Shown here: positions 1-8,966 of the stretch, one piece after another | Numbering within the stretch: position 1 is the first letter of the stretch | Layout of the letters: the number at the start of each line of letters is the position of its first letter | Origin: CAYWFP01 sp964457365 | GTDB taxonomy: Bacteria; Planctomycetota; SZUA-567 | DNA length: 64,000 bases | Assembly (NCBI GenBank): GCA_964457365.1 | Contig: CAYWFP010000010.1 | Location: 1 to 64,000 of the forward strand | Direction: 5' to 3' | Notes under the pieces: generated by a model | What the model saw: the letters and a program-made list of their open reading frames with translations, nothing else | Database searches by the model: none | What the model was told of the DNA's origin: nothing | Translations under genes and position numbers: made by a program

Positions 1-1
1 C

Positions 2-541
2 CTGCTGATCGGGCCCGATTCGCTGGTCATGCTCCGGGACCAGAGCAAGAAGACGCATAAACGGGACGAACTCACCATCGAGCAGACCGAGACGCGGGTC
101 GAGCTGGTGGAGGGCGATCTGCGCGTCCGCGTCAAGGAGAACATCCTGACGCCGACGCCCGTGGTGGTCTTCGTCGGACAGGCGGCTCTGGGCCTGCCGC
201 GCAGCGATGCGGTGATCAAGTACGACGCCGACTTAGGCCGCGCCTCGGTATTCCTGCACTGGGGGCGCGCCTTCGCCATGTCGCGTACGCGCGTGGAGGC
301 AATGGAGGAGACCGCCGGTTTTGCCCCGTTGAAGATCGCGGCCGACGAGGCGGACGACACCGGCGTGCTGCTGACGATGCTCGACAATCGCGTCAAGGCG
401 GGCGAGATCGGGATCCCGACGACGATTCCGAAGCCGCAGACGCACCGGGTCATGTCCGAGATGGAATTCAGCGTCGACAGCCGGCGGTTGGACGGACAGG
501 GCGGCGAAGAGATCTGGACCGAGCCGCTGCGTGCTCCCTAG
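2..541 (+). CDS. Hypothetical protein, 5'-truncated by window edge
   Basis: The reading frame is open from base 2 and the first in-frame ATG (29) has no convincing ribosome binding site, so the true start lies upstream of the window. About 180 residues are visible. There is no clear membrane segment or catalytic motif. The beginning, IGPDSLVML followed by an alternating hydrophobic/charged beta-rich stretch (ELVEGDLRVRV), loosely recalls FecR-type beta domains, but this is only an impression. It ends 14 bases before fliK, so it is probably co-transcribed with the flagellar genes. Function unknown. Confidence 0.6.
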   Translation: MLIGPDSLVMLRDQSKKTHKRDELTIEQTETRVELVEGDLRVRVKENILTPTPVVVFVGQAALGLPRSDAVIKYDADLGRASVFLHWGRAFAMSRTRVEAMEETAGFAPLKIAADEADDTGVLLTMLDNRVKAGEIGIPTTIPKPQTHRVMSEMEFSVDSRRLDGQGGEEIWTEPLRAP

Positions 542-555
542 AGCGAAGGACGATC

Positions 556-2655
556 ATGGCCGAAGCGGGTATCCTGAATCTGCTGCAGACCGTGTCTCCG
601 GCGGCGCCGCCGGCAGCGCCGGAACCGGACTTCTCCGCTTCGGCGACGCCCGAGGACGGGAGCGCCTTCGCCGGATTTCTGCGCGATTTTCTCGGTGCCG
701 CGCGGAATGCCGAGGCCGTCGCCGCCGGTGAGGCGTTGCCTGCCGGTGAAGCGTCGACCGTCGTGCCCGCGCCGCTGGACGTCCCGCTGGACGCGACCGG
801 ACAGGAAGCGGCCGAGCGGATCGCCATCCTGGTCGCCGACGGCAGTCTCGATCCGGCGCAACTCGAGGAGCTGACCGACGAGGAATGGTCCGAGCTGGCC
901 GCCTGGGTGCTGGCCTTGCCGGCGGAACTCTTCCCGGTCGTGGACGAGGCGCCGCCTTCGGGAGGGATCGAACTCGGCTTCGGGCTCGAGGAGGCCGGCG
1001 AGGCGATGCTGCAGATGGAGCGCCTGCTGCACCGCCTCGACACCGCGCTGCAGGACGGAGAGATGCCCGCGCGCCACACCCTCTTCGATCAGGTCATGGG
1101 TCTGGAGAACCTCGGCGATACGGAACTCGAAGACCTTGCCCGCGAAGTGCTCAAGGCCGTGCAGGCCGCTGCCGGCGAGACCGCCGCCGAAGACTCCGCG
1201 CGCGGGTCGCTGGCGGTGTCGCTGGAGAACCTTGTCGACAACGTTCCGCAGGAGGATCTGCGCCGGGCGTTGCTCACGGCGCTCGCGCGCCTGCAGCAGG
1301 GCGGGGAGGAAGGGGTGCGTTTGCCCGAGGCTGCGCGCCAGTTGATCGAATCGGCGCCGCCGGCAGGGCTCAATTCCCTCGCCGAGCGCCTGGTCGAGTT
1401 GGCCGTGAGCGACGAGAGCGGTGACGCGAACGCGTTGCGGGAGCTGGATCCCGGGCGCATGCTTCGCGAACATCTGCTGCAACTAGCGGCCGCGCGGGAA
1501 GTGACCGACCCCTCGGCCGGAGACGGCGAGATGAAGCTGCCGCCGTCGGCAGGGCTCGAAAAGCTGACTGCGGCGGTCATGCACGAAGGGGAGGCGGCGG
1601 CCGCGGCGGAAGGGAAGAACGGCGCCGGAGCGGCACTTGCCGAGGCGCAGGCGCTTGTCGTCGAGGGCGAAGATTCCGCCCCCGTTACCGAAGCGGGCGA
1701 ACCGGCGGCGCGTGCGAAGCTGCTGGCGGCCGGCAGCGAGACGACGGACGAGGATGGCGAGCAATCCTCCGGCGAGAAGGACAAGCCGGCGACGCAGTCG
1801 CCGCGGGCCGCGACTGCCGGCGCATCCGAGCAGGACGGCGAGGCACCCGCGAAAGCCGAGACGAACGCCGAGACCGGGAAGCCCGAAGCCGCCGTGGAAA
1901 CGAAACCGGCTGCCGGAGAGCCGCAGGCGGCGAGAAAGGAAGAACTGCCGCAGCCGGCGAAGAGCCGGCCCGGAGAGACGACGCCGGTGTCGGAAAAGGA
2001 GAGCTTCGGCGAGGAGCTGGCCGCCAAGACCAAGACCGAGGAGGCGCCGTCGACAATCGGCGCGAACGGAGTGAAGACGCAGGCTCAGCCGGTCGATCTG
2101 CCCGAAACGGTGCCGGTGACGTCGATCAAGCTCGAGATCGCTCCGGCGCAGCCGCAGGAGTCGGCGCCGGCGCCGCAACAGGCGCCGGGCGAGAAGATGC
2201 TGGAGAACATCGAACGCGTCGAGCAGGTCATGCGCATGTCGCTGCAGCGCGGCGGGCGATCGCTGTCGTTGCGCCTCGATCCGCCGGAACTCGGGCGGGT
2301 GACCGTGCGCCTGACCATGCGCCAGGGCGAGGTGGTGGCGACGTTGCGTACCGAAACCAACCAGGCGCGCGACATGCTGCTGACCGGCGGCGACCAGCTC
2401 CGCCGTAATCTCGAGGTGCAGGGCGTCAAGCTCGGTAATTTCGATGTCTTCAGCAACGAGGACGACGGCGGCGCGACCGAGAACGGATACGACTGGGATC
2501 GCGGCGGGATGCACGATGCCGAAGAGGGCTTTTCGGGAGATGTCGACGGCAGGGAAGGGGACGGCGAAGCGACGTCCCTGACGGCGGCGGAGGAAGAGGA
2601 CGAAACGGCGCCGGCGGCACCGAGGGGCCGCGGCGGCTTGAACGTCGTGGCCTAG
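556..2655 (+). CDS. fliK: Flagellar hook-length control protein FliK
   Basis: FliK is the secreted molecular ruler that sets hook length and triggers the FlhB specificity switch. The 699-residue product has a long Ala/Glu/Pro-rich, low-complexity central region (about residues 100-540), typical of FliK rulers, and a C-terminal Flg_hook domain at about 555-640 with the family signature LRLDPPELGRVTVRL followed by GEVVATLRTE. GAAGGA lies just upstream of the ATG. It is followed 21 bases later by flgD, the usual hook-gene order. It is longer than the common 400-600 residues, mainly in the linker. Confidence 0.9.
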   Translation: MAEAGILNLLQTVSPAAPPAAPEPDFSASATPEDGSAFAGFLRDFLGAARNAEAVAAGEALPAGEASTVVPAPLDVPLDATGQEAAERIAILVADGSLDPAQLEELTDEEWSELAAWVLALPAELFPVVDEAPPSGGIELGFGLEEAGEAMLQMERLLHRLDTALQDGEMPARHTLFDQVMGLENLGDTELEDLAREVLKAVQAAAGETAAEDSARGSLAVSLENLVDNVPQEDLRRALLTALARLQQGGEEGVRLPEAARQLIESAPPAGLNSLAERLVELAVSDESGDANALRELDPGRMLREHLLQLAAAREVTDPSAGDGEMKLPPSAGLEKLTAAVMHEGEAAAAAEGKNGAGAALAEAQALVVEGEDSAPVTEAGEPAARAKLLAAGSETTDEDGEQSSGEKDKPATQSPRAATAGASEQDGEAPAKAETNAETGKPEAAVETKPAAGEPQAARKEELPQPAKSRPGETTPVSEKESFGEELAAKTKTEEAPSTIGANGVKTQAQPVDLPETVPVTSIKLEIAPAQPQESAPAPQQAPGEKMLENIERVEQVMRMSLQRGGRSLSLRLDPPELGRVTVRLTMRQGEVVATLRTETNQARDMLLTGGDQLRRNLEVQGVKLGNFDVFSNEDDGGATENGYDWDRGGMHDAEEGFSGDVDGREGDGEATSLTAAEEEDETAPAAPRGRGGLNVVA

Positions 2656-2676
2656 GCACGACGAGGAGGGACGACG

Positions 2677-3480
2677 ATGACCGCTGTTGCAGCAACGACC
2701 ACCCGACAGGACTCGTACGAATCGGCCACTGCGGCCAAGGGTGCCGAGAACGTGCGCCAGGAGGATTTCATGAAGCTGCTGCTGGCGCAGATGACCCACC
2801 AGGATCCGATGAATCCGATGCAGGACACGGCGTTCATGGGCCAGATGGCGCAGTTCCAGGCGCTCGACGAGCAGATCGCCATGACCAAGACGATGCTCGG
2901 CATGCGCTCGGAGATGGCGCTGCAGGGCGCCAACGGCCTGATGGGCAAGTTCGTGGTCGGCGACGACGCCGGCGATAACGAGATCTCCGGCCAGGTCGCC
3001 AGCGCGGCCTTGGAGGACGGTGCGGTCTACGTCGAACTCACTACCGGGCAGAAAATCGCCTACGCCGATATCACCGGCGTCTCCGACCTGAAGGTCAAGG
3101 AAGAAACGAAGCTGGTCACGGCCATGAACATGATCGACATGTATGTCGCCGGCCAGGACGACAACGGCAATACCGTCGGCGGCGTGGCCGTCGGCGTGAC
3201 CGTCCAGGACGACAAGACCTACGTCGAACTGGACAACGGCCTGCACCTGCCGTTCGACAACATCGAGGTGGCGACCGACCCGGTGGTACGGATGGAGCGC
3301 CTGGAGGCCGAGGCGTCCCTGCTGGTGGGCAAACAAATCTCCGGCTACGACCAGAACGAGCAGGTCGTCAGCGGTATCGCCACCGAGACGGTGACCTCCG
3401 GCTACGAGGTATTCCTCAGGCTCGAAAGCGGTAAGCTCGTGAATTACTACGATGTTATCACGGTGACGGACCCCACGTAG
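2677..3480 (+). CDS. flgD: Flagellar hook assembly scaffold FlgD with triplicated C-terminal module
   Basis: FlgD caps the growing hook and is needed for FlgE polymerisation. The N-terminal family signature is clear at residues 28-50 (EDFMKLLLAQMTHQDP, then NPMQD). The C-terminal part differs from the usual single Tudor/FnIII pair: three related modules of about 45-50 residues can be aligned by eye at roughly 84-127, 150-200 and 215-262, each with a G-K/Y-V/I start, a VSG/GQV-like turn, a VYVEL/TYVEL/VFLRL strand and a G-K/LHL...D-I end. A GAGGAGGGA ribosome binding site precedes the ATG. It lies between fliK and flgE. Confidence 0.9.
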   Translation: MTAVAATTTRQDSYESATAAKGAENVRQEDFMKLLLAQMTHQDPMNPMQDTAFMGQMAQFQALDEQIAMTKTMLGMRSEMALQGANGLMGKFVVGDDAGDNEISGQVASAALEDGAVYVELTTGQKIAYADITGVSDLKVKEETKLVTAMNMIDMYVAGQDDNGNTVGGVAVGVTVQDDKTYVELDNGLHLPFDNIEVATDPVVRMERLEAEASLLVGKQISGYDQNEQVVSGIATETVTSGYEVFLRLESGKLVNYYDVITVTDPT

Positions 3481-3510
3481 GGATGGGGCTAAGGCTGACA
3501 TGGAGGCTCG

Positions 3511-3518
3511 GCCGATAT
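3511..3518 (+). promoter_or_regulatory. Possible sigma-28 -10 element upstream of flgE
   Basis: GCCGATAT matches the sigma-28 -10 consensus GCCGATAA at 7 of 8 bases and lies 101 bases before flgE. A TAAG at 3490-3493 could be a -35, but the 17-base gap is longer than the usual 15. Suggestive only. Confidence 0.2.
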
Positions 3519-3618
3519 CGAGGAAGGGCTAACAGGATTTTATTGGTTTGCCGTGCAGGAAAAACGAGCGTCGATGCGTACAACTCGAATAGCGCGGCAA
3601 GGATAGGGAGGAAGATCC

Positions 3619-6372
3619 ATGGGTCTCAGTCAGTCTCTCTTCAGCGCGATCAGCGGTCTGACCAACCATCAGCGCGCGATGGACAACATCGGTAACAACA
3701 TGGCCAACGTCAACACCGTGGCGTTCAAGAAGGGGGTGTTCCATTTCGAAACCCTTCTGGAGCAGTCGCTGCGGGGCGGCTCTGCGGCGGACCCGAACAC
3801 CGGTCGCGGGGCCACCAACCCGCTGGCGCTGGGTTTGGGCACGCAGACGGGCAGCATCAACAAGGAGTTCGTCCAGGGCTCGATCGACGTCACCGGCAAC
3901 CAGCAGGACATGGCGATCGAAGGCAACGGGTACTTCGTCCTGCGCAACGGGAACAACTACGTCTATACCCGCGACGGCTCGTTCTATCTCGGCTCCGACG
4001 GCAGTCTTCTCGGCGCCGACGGCCTGCAGGTCCAGGGCGTGGTCGCGGATGAGGGCGTCGTCCCCGATACCGGCACGGTCGCCGATCTGAGCATCCCGCT
4101 CGGGCAGACCGGCGCGGCGGTGGAGACGACCAAGGTCAGCTTCACCGGCAACCTGAACTCCGACCAGGAGATCGCCACCGGTCTGCGGCTTTCGAGCCTG
4201 GCCTCTCCCGGCGCCGACCGTGCCAACGGAACCTACGGGACCTACGAGGCCTACGACGCCTGGACCTTCACCGGCAACAACTGGGCCAGCCGGGACACGC
4301 TGTATGCGCGTATCGAAGGCGCCTCCACGGCCGCGGTGATCAGCGTCTACACCGACACCGGCTTCACCGCCGGGCTGGCGACCTCGGGCACCTTCGACCT
4401 GAGTTCGAGTTCGACGATCCAGTTCACCCAGGCGGGGTACGAGGCGACGGTGCTCTACGACGGCTCCTCCGCGGCCGTCGGCGGGCAGTTGATCCTGACG
4501 CCGTCCAACGCGATCGACCTGATGAGCTACTTCGGCGACGAGAAGGTCACCGATCTGGACACGAGCTGGCGGGCCCTGCAGGGCGTCAGCAACTACGACA
4601 AACTCGTCAACGGCGGGACGGTCATCACCTCCGCGCCGCTCGGGCGCGAAGTGGTCGACAGCTCCGGCAACGTCAATATCTATCCGGCCGTCTACGAGAC
4701 CGACACCCTCGGTACGTTGACGACCTACAACACGCTCGACCTGGCCGATTTCTACTACCTCGACGGGCAGACCTGGGTCCAGCCGTTCAGCAACATCGAC
4801 GACCCGGCCCAGCCCAAGGAGATCGAGATATCCTTCAAGAAAGGCGGACGCACCCACAACGTGACCTTCAAGTACGACGCCACCGTCGATTCGACCACCT
4901 TGGCGGACCTGATGCAGCTTCTCGCCGGCGGCCTGGACGAAACGGCCACCGTCGCCAGCATCGCCGACGTGCAGAGCTCGATCAATAACGATCTCACCGG
5001 CGGCGTGATGGGTACGGTCAACCTGGCCGGCAAGGTGAGCACAAACATCGAAGGCGGCATCGCGCCGTACAGCAGCCCGGTCGAAACGGCCGGCGCTTTC
5101 AGCCGCACCGGTGTCGACAATCTGACGCCCTACTACCTCGCGTTCACCGACAGCGGCACGCAGTCGAACAACCTGGAATGGCGTGTTACCGGCGACGGGT
5201 TCTCGACTCAGGAAAACTGGTACTACCAGATCACGACCGCCGGCACGGTCAATATCTACAACGGCCCGATCGGGACCGTCGGCTCGCAGATCGTGGCCAG
5301 CACCACGGCCACGGGCGATACGGCGACTACCGGCGCGACCGCGACCTTCGCCGGCGTCGGCGGGGCGTTCCCCGCGGTCGACTATACCGGCGAACTGATC
5401 GTCAGCAACGACTTGACCGATTTCTCGACCGAGATCACGGGGTTGTTGACCGCGGGCGGGCTCTCGGAGAACCTCTCCATCGTCAGCAATCTGGGGCCGG
5501 AGAACGCCATCAGCGACCTGACCTTCACCTACAACAACGTCCGCTACGACGACGTCTTCGATCCCGATCAGGACTACGGGCAGGAGCAGGGCGGTTACGC
5601 CAGCACCAACCTCGTCGTCTACGATTCGCTCGGTAACGCCAAGAACGCCAACCTGCAAATGACGCTCGTCGACCGCGACAGCAACTTCAGCACCTGGCGT
5701 TGGATCGCCGATTCGCAGGACGACACCGACAACGAATGGCAGGTCAACAGCTCCGGCGTGATCACCTCCAACGTCGGCATCGGCACCGGCCTGATCCGCT
5801 TCGACTCGCTCGGCCGCTTCGTCAACGGCACCGAGCTGAGCGAGACGCGCGGCCTCGAGATCACCCTCGAGAACCAGGGCGTGCGCGATCGCATCCAGAT
5901 CAGCCTGCTCGAGGGGCTCAGCTCCACCGCGGAGCAGGATCTCGACTTCAGCTACCTGACCCAGGTGGCCTCGACCACCGACTTCAACCTGCGCGACCAG
6001 GACGGCTCGGCGCCGGGGACCCTCGACAGCTTCACCACCAGCCCCGACGGCGTCATCCAGGGCGTCTTCAGCAACGGCCAGGTCCAGGCCATCGGCCGCG
6101 TCTCGCTGGCGCTGATCCCCAACGAGGCCGGCATGATCCACGACGGCGGCAACATCTTTCTCGAGGGCGCGGCCTCGGGCGAGGCGCAGATCGGCTTCGC
6201 CGGCGTCGGCGGCCGCGGCGAGGTGCGTTCCGGTGCGCTCGAGGGCTCGAACGTTGAGCTCTCCGGGGAATTCACCAAGCTGATCACGACGCAGCGCGGC
6301 TTCCAGGGTAATGCCCGGGTGGTCTCGACATCCGACGAGATGCTGGTGGAGCTGGTGAACATGAAACGGTAA
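3619..6372 (+). CDS. flgE: Flagellar hook protein FlgE (long form)
   Basis: This is the structural subunit of the flagellar hook. The N-terminus carries the rod/hook signature (LFSAISGLTNHQRAMDNIGN, then NMANVNTVAFK) and the C-terminus the matching coiled-coil end (EFTKLITTQRGFQGNARVV, then EMLVELVNMK). In between lie the FlgE core motifs GNGYFVLRNG and YTRDGSF at about residues 107-125 and a very long variable region. At 917 residues it is about twice the enteric length, like large hooks of some other phyla. A GATAGGGAGG-type ribosome binding site precedes the ATG. The C-terminal 300 residues read as a second FlgE beta domain. Confidence 0.93.
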   Translation: MGLSQSLFSAISGLTNHQRAMDNIGNNMANVNTVAFKKGVFHFETLLEQSLRGGSAADPNTGRGATNPLALGLGTQTGSINKEFVQGSIDVTGNQQDMAIEGNGYFVLRNGNNYVYTRDGSFYLGSDGSLLGADGLQVQGVVADEGVVPDTGTVADLSIPLGQTGAAVETTKVSFTGNLNSDQEIATGLRLSSLASPGADRANGTYGTYEAYDAWTFTGNNWASRDTLYARIEGASTAAVISVYTDTGFTAGLATSGTFDLSSSSTIQFTQAGYEATVLYDGSSAAVGGQLILTPSNAIDLMSYFGDEKVTDLDTSWRALQGVSNYDKLVNGGTVITSAPLGREVVDSSGNVNIYPAVYETDTLGTLTTYNTLDLADFYYLDGQTWVQPFSNIDDPAQPKEIEISFKKGGRTHNVTFKYDATVDSTTLADLMQLLAGGLDETATVASIADVQSSINNDLTGGVMGTVNLAGKVSTNIEGGIAPYSSPVETAGAFSRTGVDNLTPYYLAFTDSGTQSNNLEWRVTGDGFSTQENWYYQITTAGTVNIYNGPIGTVGSQIVASTTATGDTATTGATATFAGVGGAFPAVDYTGELIVSNDLTDFSTEITGLLTAGGLSENLSIVSNLGPENAISDLTFTYNNVRYDDVFDPDQDYGQEQGGYASTNLVVYDSLGNAKNANLQMTLVDRDSNFSTWRWIADSQDDTDNEWQVNSSGVITSNVGIGTGLIRFDSLGRFVNGTELSETRGLEITLENQGVRDRIQISLLEGLSSTAEQDLDFSYLTQVASTTDFNLRDQDGSAPGTLDSFTTSPDGVIQGVFSNGQVQAIGRVSLALIPNEAGMIHDGGNIFLEGAASGEAQIGFAGVGGRGEVRSGALEGSNVELSGEFTKLITTQRGFQGNARVVSTSDEMLVELVNMKR

Positions 6373-6441
6373 CGCCCGGAGGTGACGGGGACGAGGAATG
6401 AACAGGGATGTTCGCGACCGAAGCCGATACGAACCAGACTT

Positions 6442-6472
6442 GACGGGAGCGCGCCCCGCGTGCGCTCCCGTC
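6442..6472 (+). terminator. 11-bp perfect hairpin between flgE and flbD
   Basis: GACGGGAGCGC at 6442-6452 pairs perfectly with 6462-6472 around a 9-base loop. Only a weak T-run (GCGTTTCG) follows, so it may be an attenuator or processing site that lowers flbD-mot expression relative to the hook genes, rather than a classical terminator. Confidence 0.45.
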
Positions 6473-6549
6473 GCGTTTCGTCGCTCCCGCGTTCTTCCGC
6501 GCGCGTCCGTCCCCGACGCCAAAATGGATGCAGTCGTCCCCGCGTCGTG

Positions 6550-6557
6550 GCCGATAA
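6550..6557 (+). promoter_or_regulatory. Perfect sigma-28 -10 match upstream of flbD-motAB
   Basis: GCCGATAA is an exact match to the sigma-28 -10 consensus, 19 bases before the flbD ATG. No TAAA sits at the canonical 15-base distance (the bases there are CAGT), so the -35 would have to be non-canonical. The start of the motility-gene block is a sensible place for a FliA-dependent promoter. Confidence 0.35.
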
Positions 6558-6576
6558 AGCGTGTGAGAGGAGTGCC

Positions 6577-6774
6577 ATGATTCGCGCGACGCGTCTCAAC
6601 GGCAAGGCTTTCGTCGTCAACGCCGAGTTGATCAAGTTCGTCGAGGAAACGCCGGATACGGTCGTCACTCTGCGCGACGGTGACAAGATCCTGGTGCGCG
6701 AGAGCGCCGAGGCAATCGTCGACCGCGTCGTCGACTTCGTCCGGTCCACGCGTTTTCCGCCGTCGCTGGACTAG
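6577..6774 (+). CDS. flbD: FlbD family small flagellar protein
   Basis: The 65-residue product matches the small FlbD family (not the Caulobacter NtrC-type regulator of the same name): TRLNGKAFVVNAELIKFVEE, then PDTVVTLRDG and a V-x-E-S ending. Its role is poorly understood, but it is nearly always encoded between flgE and motA, as here. The start at 6577 is chosen over upstream in-frame ATGs because GAGAGGAG lies directly before it and the conserved domain begins there. The stop is 17 bases before motA. Confidence 0.88.
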   Translation: MIRATRLNGKAFVVNAELIKFVEETPDTVVTLRDGDKILVRESAEAIVDRVVDFVRSTRFPPSLD

Positions 6775-6791
6775 ACCGAAAAGGAACGCCC

Positions 6792-7568
6792 ATGGATCTC
6801 TCCACCATCATCGGCTACGCCACGGGCTTCGTCTGCGTGGTCTTCATTGGCATCGGCATCCAGAAGCTCTACATCTTCCTCGATATCCCCTCCGCGGCCA
6901 TCGTCTTCGGCGGCGGCGTGGCGGCGATGATGATCAGCCTGCCGCTCGAGCGCGTGATGAACATGGGGCGCGTGGGCAAGTTCGCCTTTCTTTTCAAGGC
7001 GGACAACCCCGTCGACACCATCAAGCGCATGGTCGAGTTCGCCGAGATCGCCCGCCGCGACGGCATCCTGGCGCTGGAGAACGTCACCGACCAGATCCAG
7101 GACGAATTCCTGGTCAAGGGGATCCAGCTCGCCGTGGACGGCACCGACCCGGAACTGATCGAGCAGATTCTCAACACCGAGCTGGAGTTCCTCGAAGCCC
7201 GTCACATGGACGGCAAGAAGACGTTCGATTTATTGACGAAGTACACGCCGGCCTGGGGCATGATCGGCACGCTGATCGGCCTGATCAACATGCTCGCCGG
7301 CGGCATGGACGATCCGGAAGCCCTCACCACGGGCATGGCCGTGGCGCTGATCACCACTCTCTACGGCGCCATATTCGCCAACTACCTCGTCGGTCCCGTG
7401 GCCGACAAGCTCCAGATCCGTCACGACATGGAGATGATGCAGAAGCAGATCATGATGCGCGGGGTCATGTCGATCCAGTCCGGCGACAACCCGCGCATCG
7501 TGGAGATGAAGCTGAAGATCTTCCTGCCGCCGGATGATCGCGGCTTCGGCAAGGACGAGGAAGAGTAG
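6792..7568 (+). CDS. motA: Flagellar motor stator protein MotA
   Basis: MotA forms the five-subunit ring of the ion-driven stator in the inner membrane. The 258-residue product has two N-terminal membrane segments (about 5-25 and 33-50), a charged cytoplasmic loop, and the conserved TM3/TM4 motifs PAWGMIGTLIG (about residue 152) and ALITTLYGAIFANYL (about 183), which carry the two conserved prolines or their neighbours. AAAAGGA precedes the ATG. It is followed after 9 bases by motB. Confidence 0.95.
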   Translation: MDLSTIIGYATGFVCVVFIGIGIQKLYIFLDIPSAAIVFGGGVAAMMISLPLERVMNMGRVGKFAFLFKADNPVDTIKRMVEFAEIARRDGILALENVTDQIQDEFLVKGIQLAVDGTDPELIEQILNTELEFLEARHMDGKKTFDLLTKYTPAWGMIGTLIGLINMLAGGMDDPEALTTGMAVALITTLYGAIFANYLVGPVADKLQIRHDMEMMQKQIMMRGVMSIQSGDNPRIVEMKLKIFLPPDDRGFGKDEEE

Positions 7569-7577
7569 GAGCGGGCG

Positions 7578-8269
7578 ATGCCCAAGAAGCAGGAATGCAA
7601 GGAAGGCGCCNNNNNNNNNNGTGGATGCTCACCTACGGCGACATGGTGACGCTGCTGCTGTGCTTCTTCGTGCTGCTCTTCAGCATGGCGACGCTCAACA
7701 AGCCGAAGATCATCCGGACCATGCAGCATTTCCAACAGCAGTTCGGCGTGCTGCCGAAGTTCAAGACGACCTTTCAGATTTTCCAGCAGCCGCAGCAGAT
7801 GACGCAGACGGAGTCCTTCGTCCTGCGCCGCGGGCCGCCCGGGGATTCGCCGGCGGTAACCTTTATCGCCGAGGACGAACGGACCAAGATCGTTATCGGC
7901 GGCAAGGATCTCTTCCGGCCGGGAACGGCCGAACTCGTGCCCGAGGGCGTGCGGCGGCTGAAAGAGGACGTGGCGCCGCGGTTGAAGGGATTCCGCCACC
8001 GCATCGAGGTGCGCGGGCATACCGCCTCGAACACGCCCGGCAGCTTCGAGGACCTCTGGCGGCTGGGGTACGAGCGGGCCTACTCGGTGATGCGCCTGCT
8101 GGTCGACGAGGCCGGGATCGACCGCGAGCGTTTCCGTCTGGTCAGTTGCGCCGACACCGACCCGCGGGCCGACAACGCCTCGGAGGAAGGGCGCAAGCGC
8201 AATCGCCGCGTGGAGATCATCATGACCGAGGATCTGGTCACCGGCACCGAGAACGTCGGCATCGAATAA
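7578..8269 (+). CDS. motB: Flagellar motor protein MotB, interrupted by an assembly gap
   Basis: MotB is the peptidoglycan-anchored stator subunit. The ATG at 7578 (MPKKQECKEGA, with a good GAGCGGGCG context) matches MotB N-termini, but the 10 N at 7611-7620 breaks the frame. On the far side the protein resumes with WMLTYGDMVTLLLCFFVLL, the single membrane helix with the ion-binding Asp in YGDMVT. The C-terminal OmpA-like domain is present (VRGHTASN, then RNRRVEI). For the two halves to join, the real gap length must be 2 modulo 3, so the 10 N are a placeholder. The gene is probably intact in the organism. Confidence 0.9.
7611..7620. other. Assembly gap (10 N)
   Basis: Ten consecutive N inside the motB N-terminal linker. 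The frame on either side does not join with exactly 10 bases, so this is a scaffold placeholder. Confidence 0.98.
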
Positions 8270-8333
8270 CGACACCGCGGCCGCGGGCGTGGAGGGTGTC
8301 CGGCGGCGGCGAATCAGGCAGAAAAGGACAAGC

Positions 8334-8924
8334 ATGGCTGAAGACGAAAAGAAGGAAGAAGGGGAAGGACAGGCCGGCGGCGCCGGCGGCCTGATGAGCG
8401 GAACCCGCGGCTGGATCATCGTATTGGCGGTGGTCGTGCTGGAGGCGGTCTTCTTCATCGTGGTGATGCAGCTCAACAAGCGCAAGAACGAGCCGGACAA
8501 GCAGGGCGAGGTGACCAAGCCGAAAGTTGGCGAGGTTCTGCAGCGGAAGGTGGAGTTGACGGAGCTCAACTACAGCATTCCCACCGGCCACCAGAGCAAG
8601 ATCCTCTCCATGGACCTGGTCATCGTGCTGGAGAAATGGCCCAGCGAAACGGCCAGCGACGTCACCCTCAGCGAGGAGGACATGGAGAAGTTCCACCAGG
8701 CCGTATTGAAGATGGAGCCGCTGATCAAGGACTGGTTGATGAATTACATCGGCCGGCAGACCGCTTCGGTGCTGGAGAGCCCGCGCGGCAAGCAGATGAT
8801 CCGCGACTTCGTCAAGGAGAAGGCCAACGCCCAGCTCGAGCAGATCGACCTGGAACTCAGCGAAAAGGAATTGCTGAAACGGCGTGTGACCCGGGTGTTG
8901 ATCCCGCGTTTCTTCATGCAATAG
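8334..8924 (+). CDS. fliL: Flagellar basal-body associated protein FliL
   Basis: FliL is an inner-membrane protein that surrounds the stator and supports torque. The 196-residue product has a charged cytoplasmic N-terminus, one membrane helix (GWIIVLAVVVLEAVFFIVV, about residues 23-42) and a periplasmic domain ending in the family pattern RRVTRVLIPRFFMQ. The start at 8334 is preferred over the upstream in-frame ATG (8289) because AAAAGGA precedes it and the upstream extension is only an Arg-rich string. It sits between motB and fliN. Confidence 0.88.
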   Translation: MAEDEKKEEGEGQAGGAGGLMSGTRGWIIVLAVVVLEAVFFIVVMQLNKRKNEPDKQGEVTKPKVGEVLQRKVELTELNYSIPTGHQSKILSMDLVIVLEKWPSETASDVTLSEEDMEKFHQAVLKMEPLIKDWLMNYIGRQTASVLESPRGKQMIRDFVKEKANAQLEQIDLELSEKELLKRRVTRVLIPRFFMQ

Positions 8925-8966
8925 GCGCGACGCGGTCCCGCCGACGGTATTTGCAGGAGCCAAGCT

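Noticed and set aside
3529..6522. 997-codon open frame on the minus strand opposite flgE
   Set aside because: It is the antisense shadow of flgE, caused by high GC. It is full of Asp/Val/Arg dipeptides and has no ribosome binding site, while the plus strand is an unambiguous hook protein.
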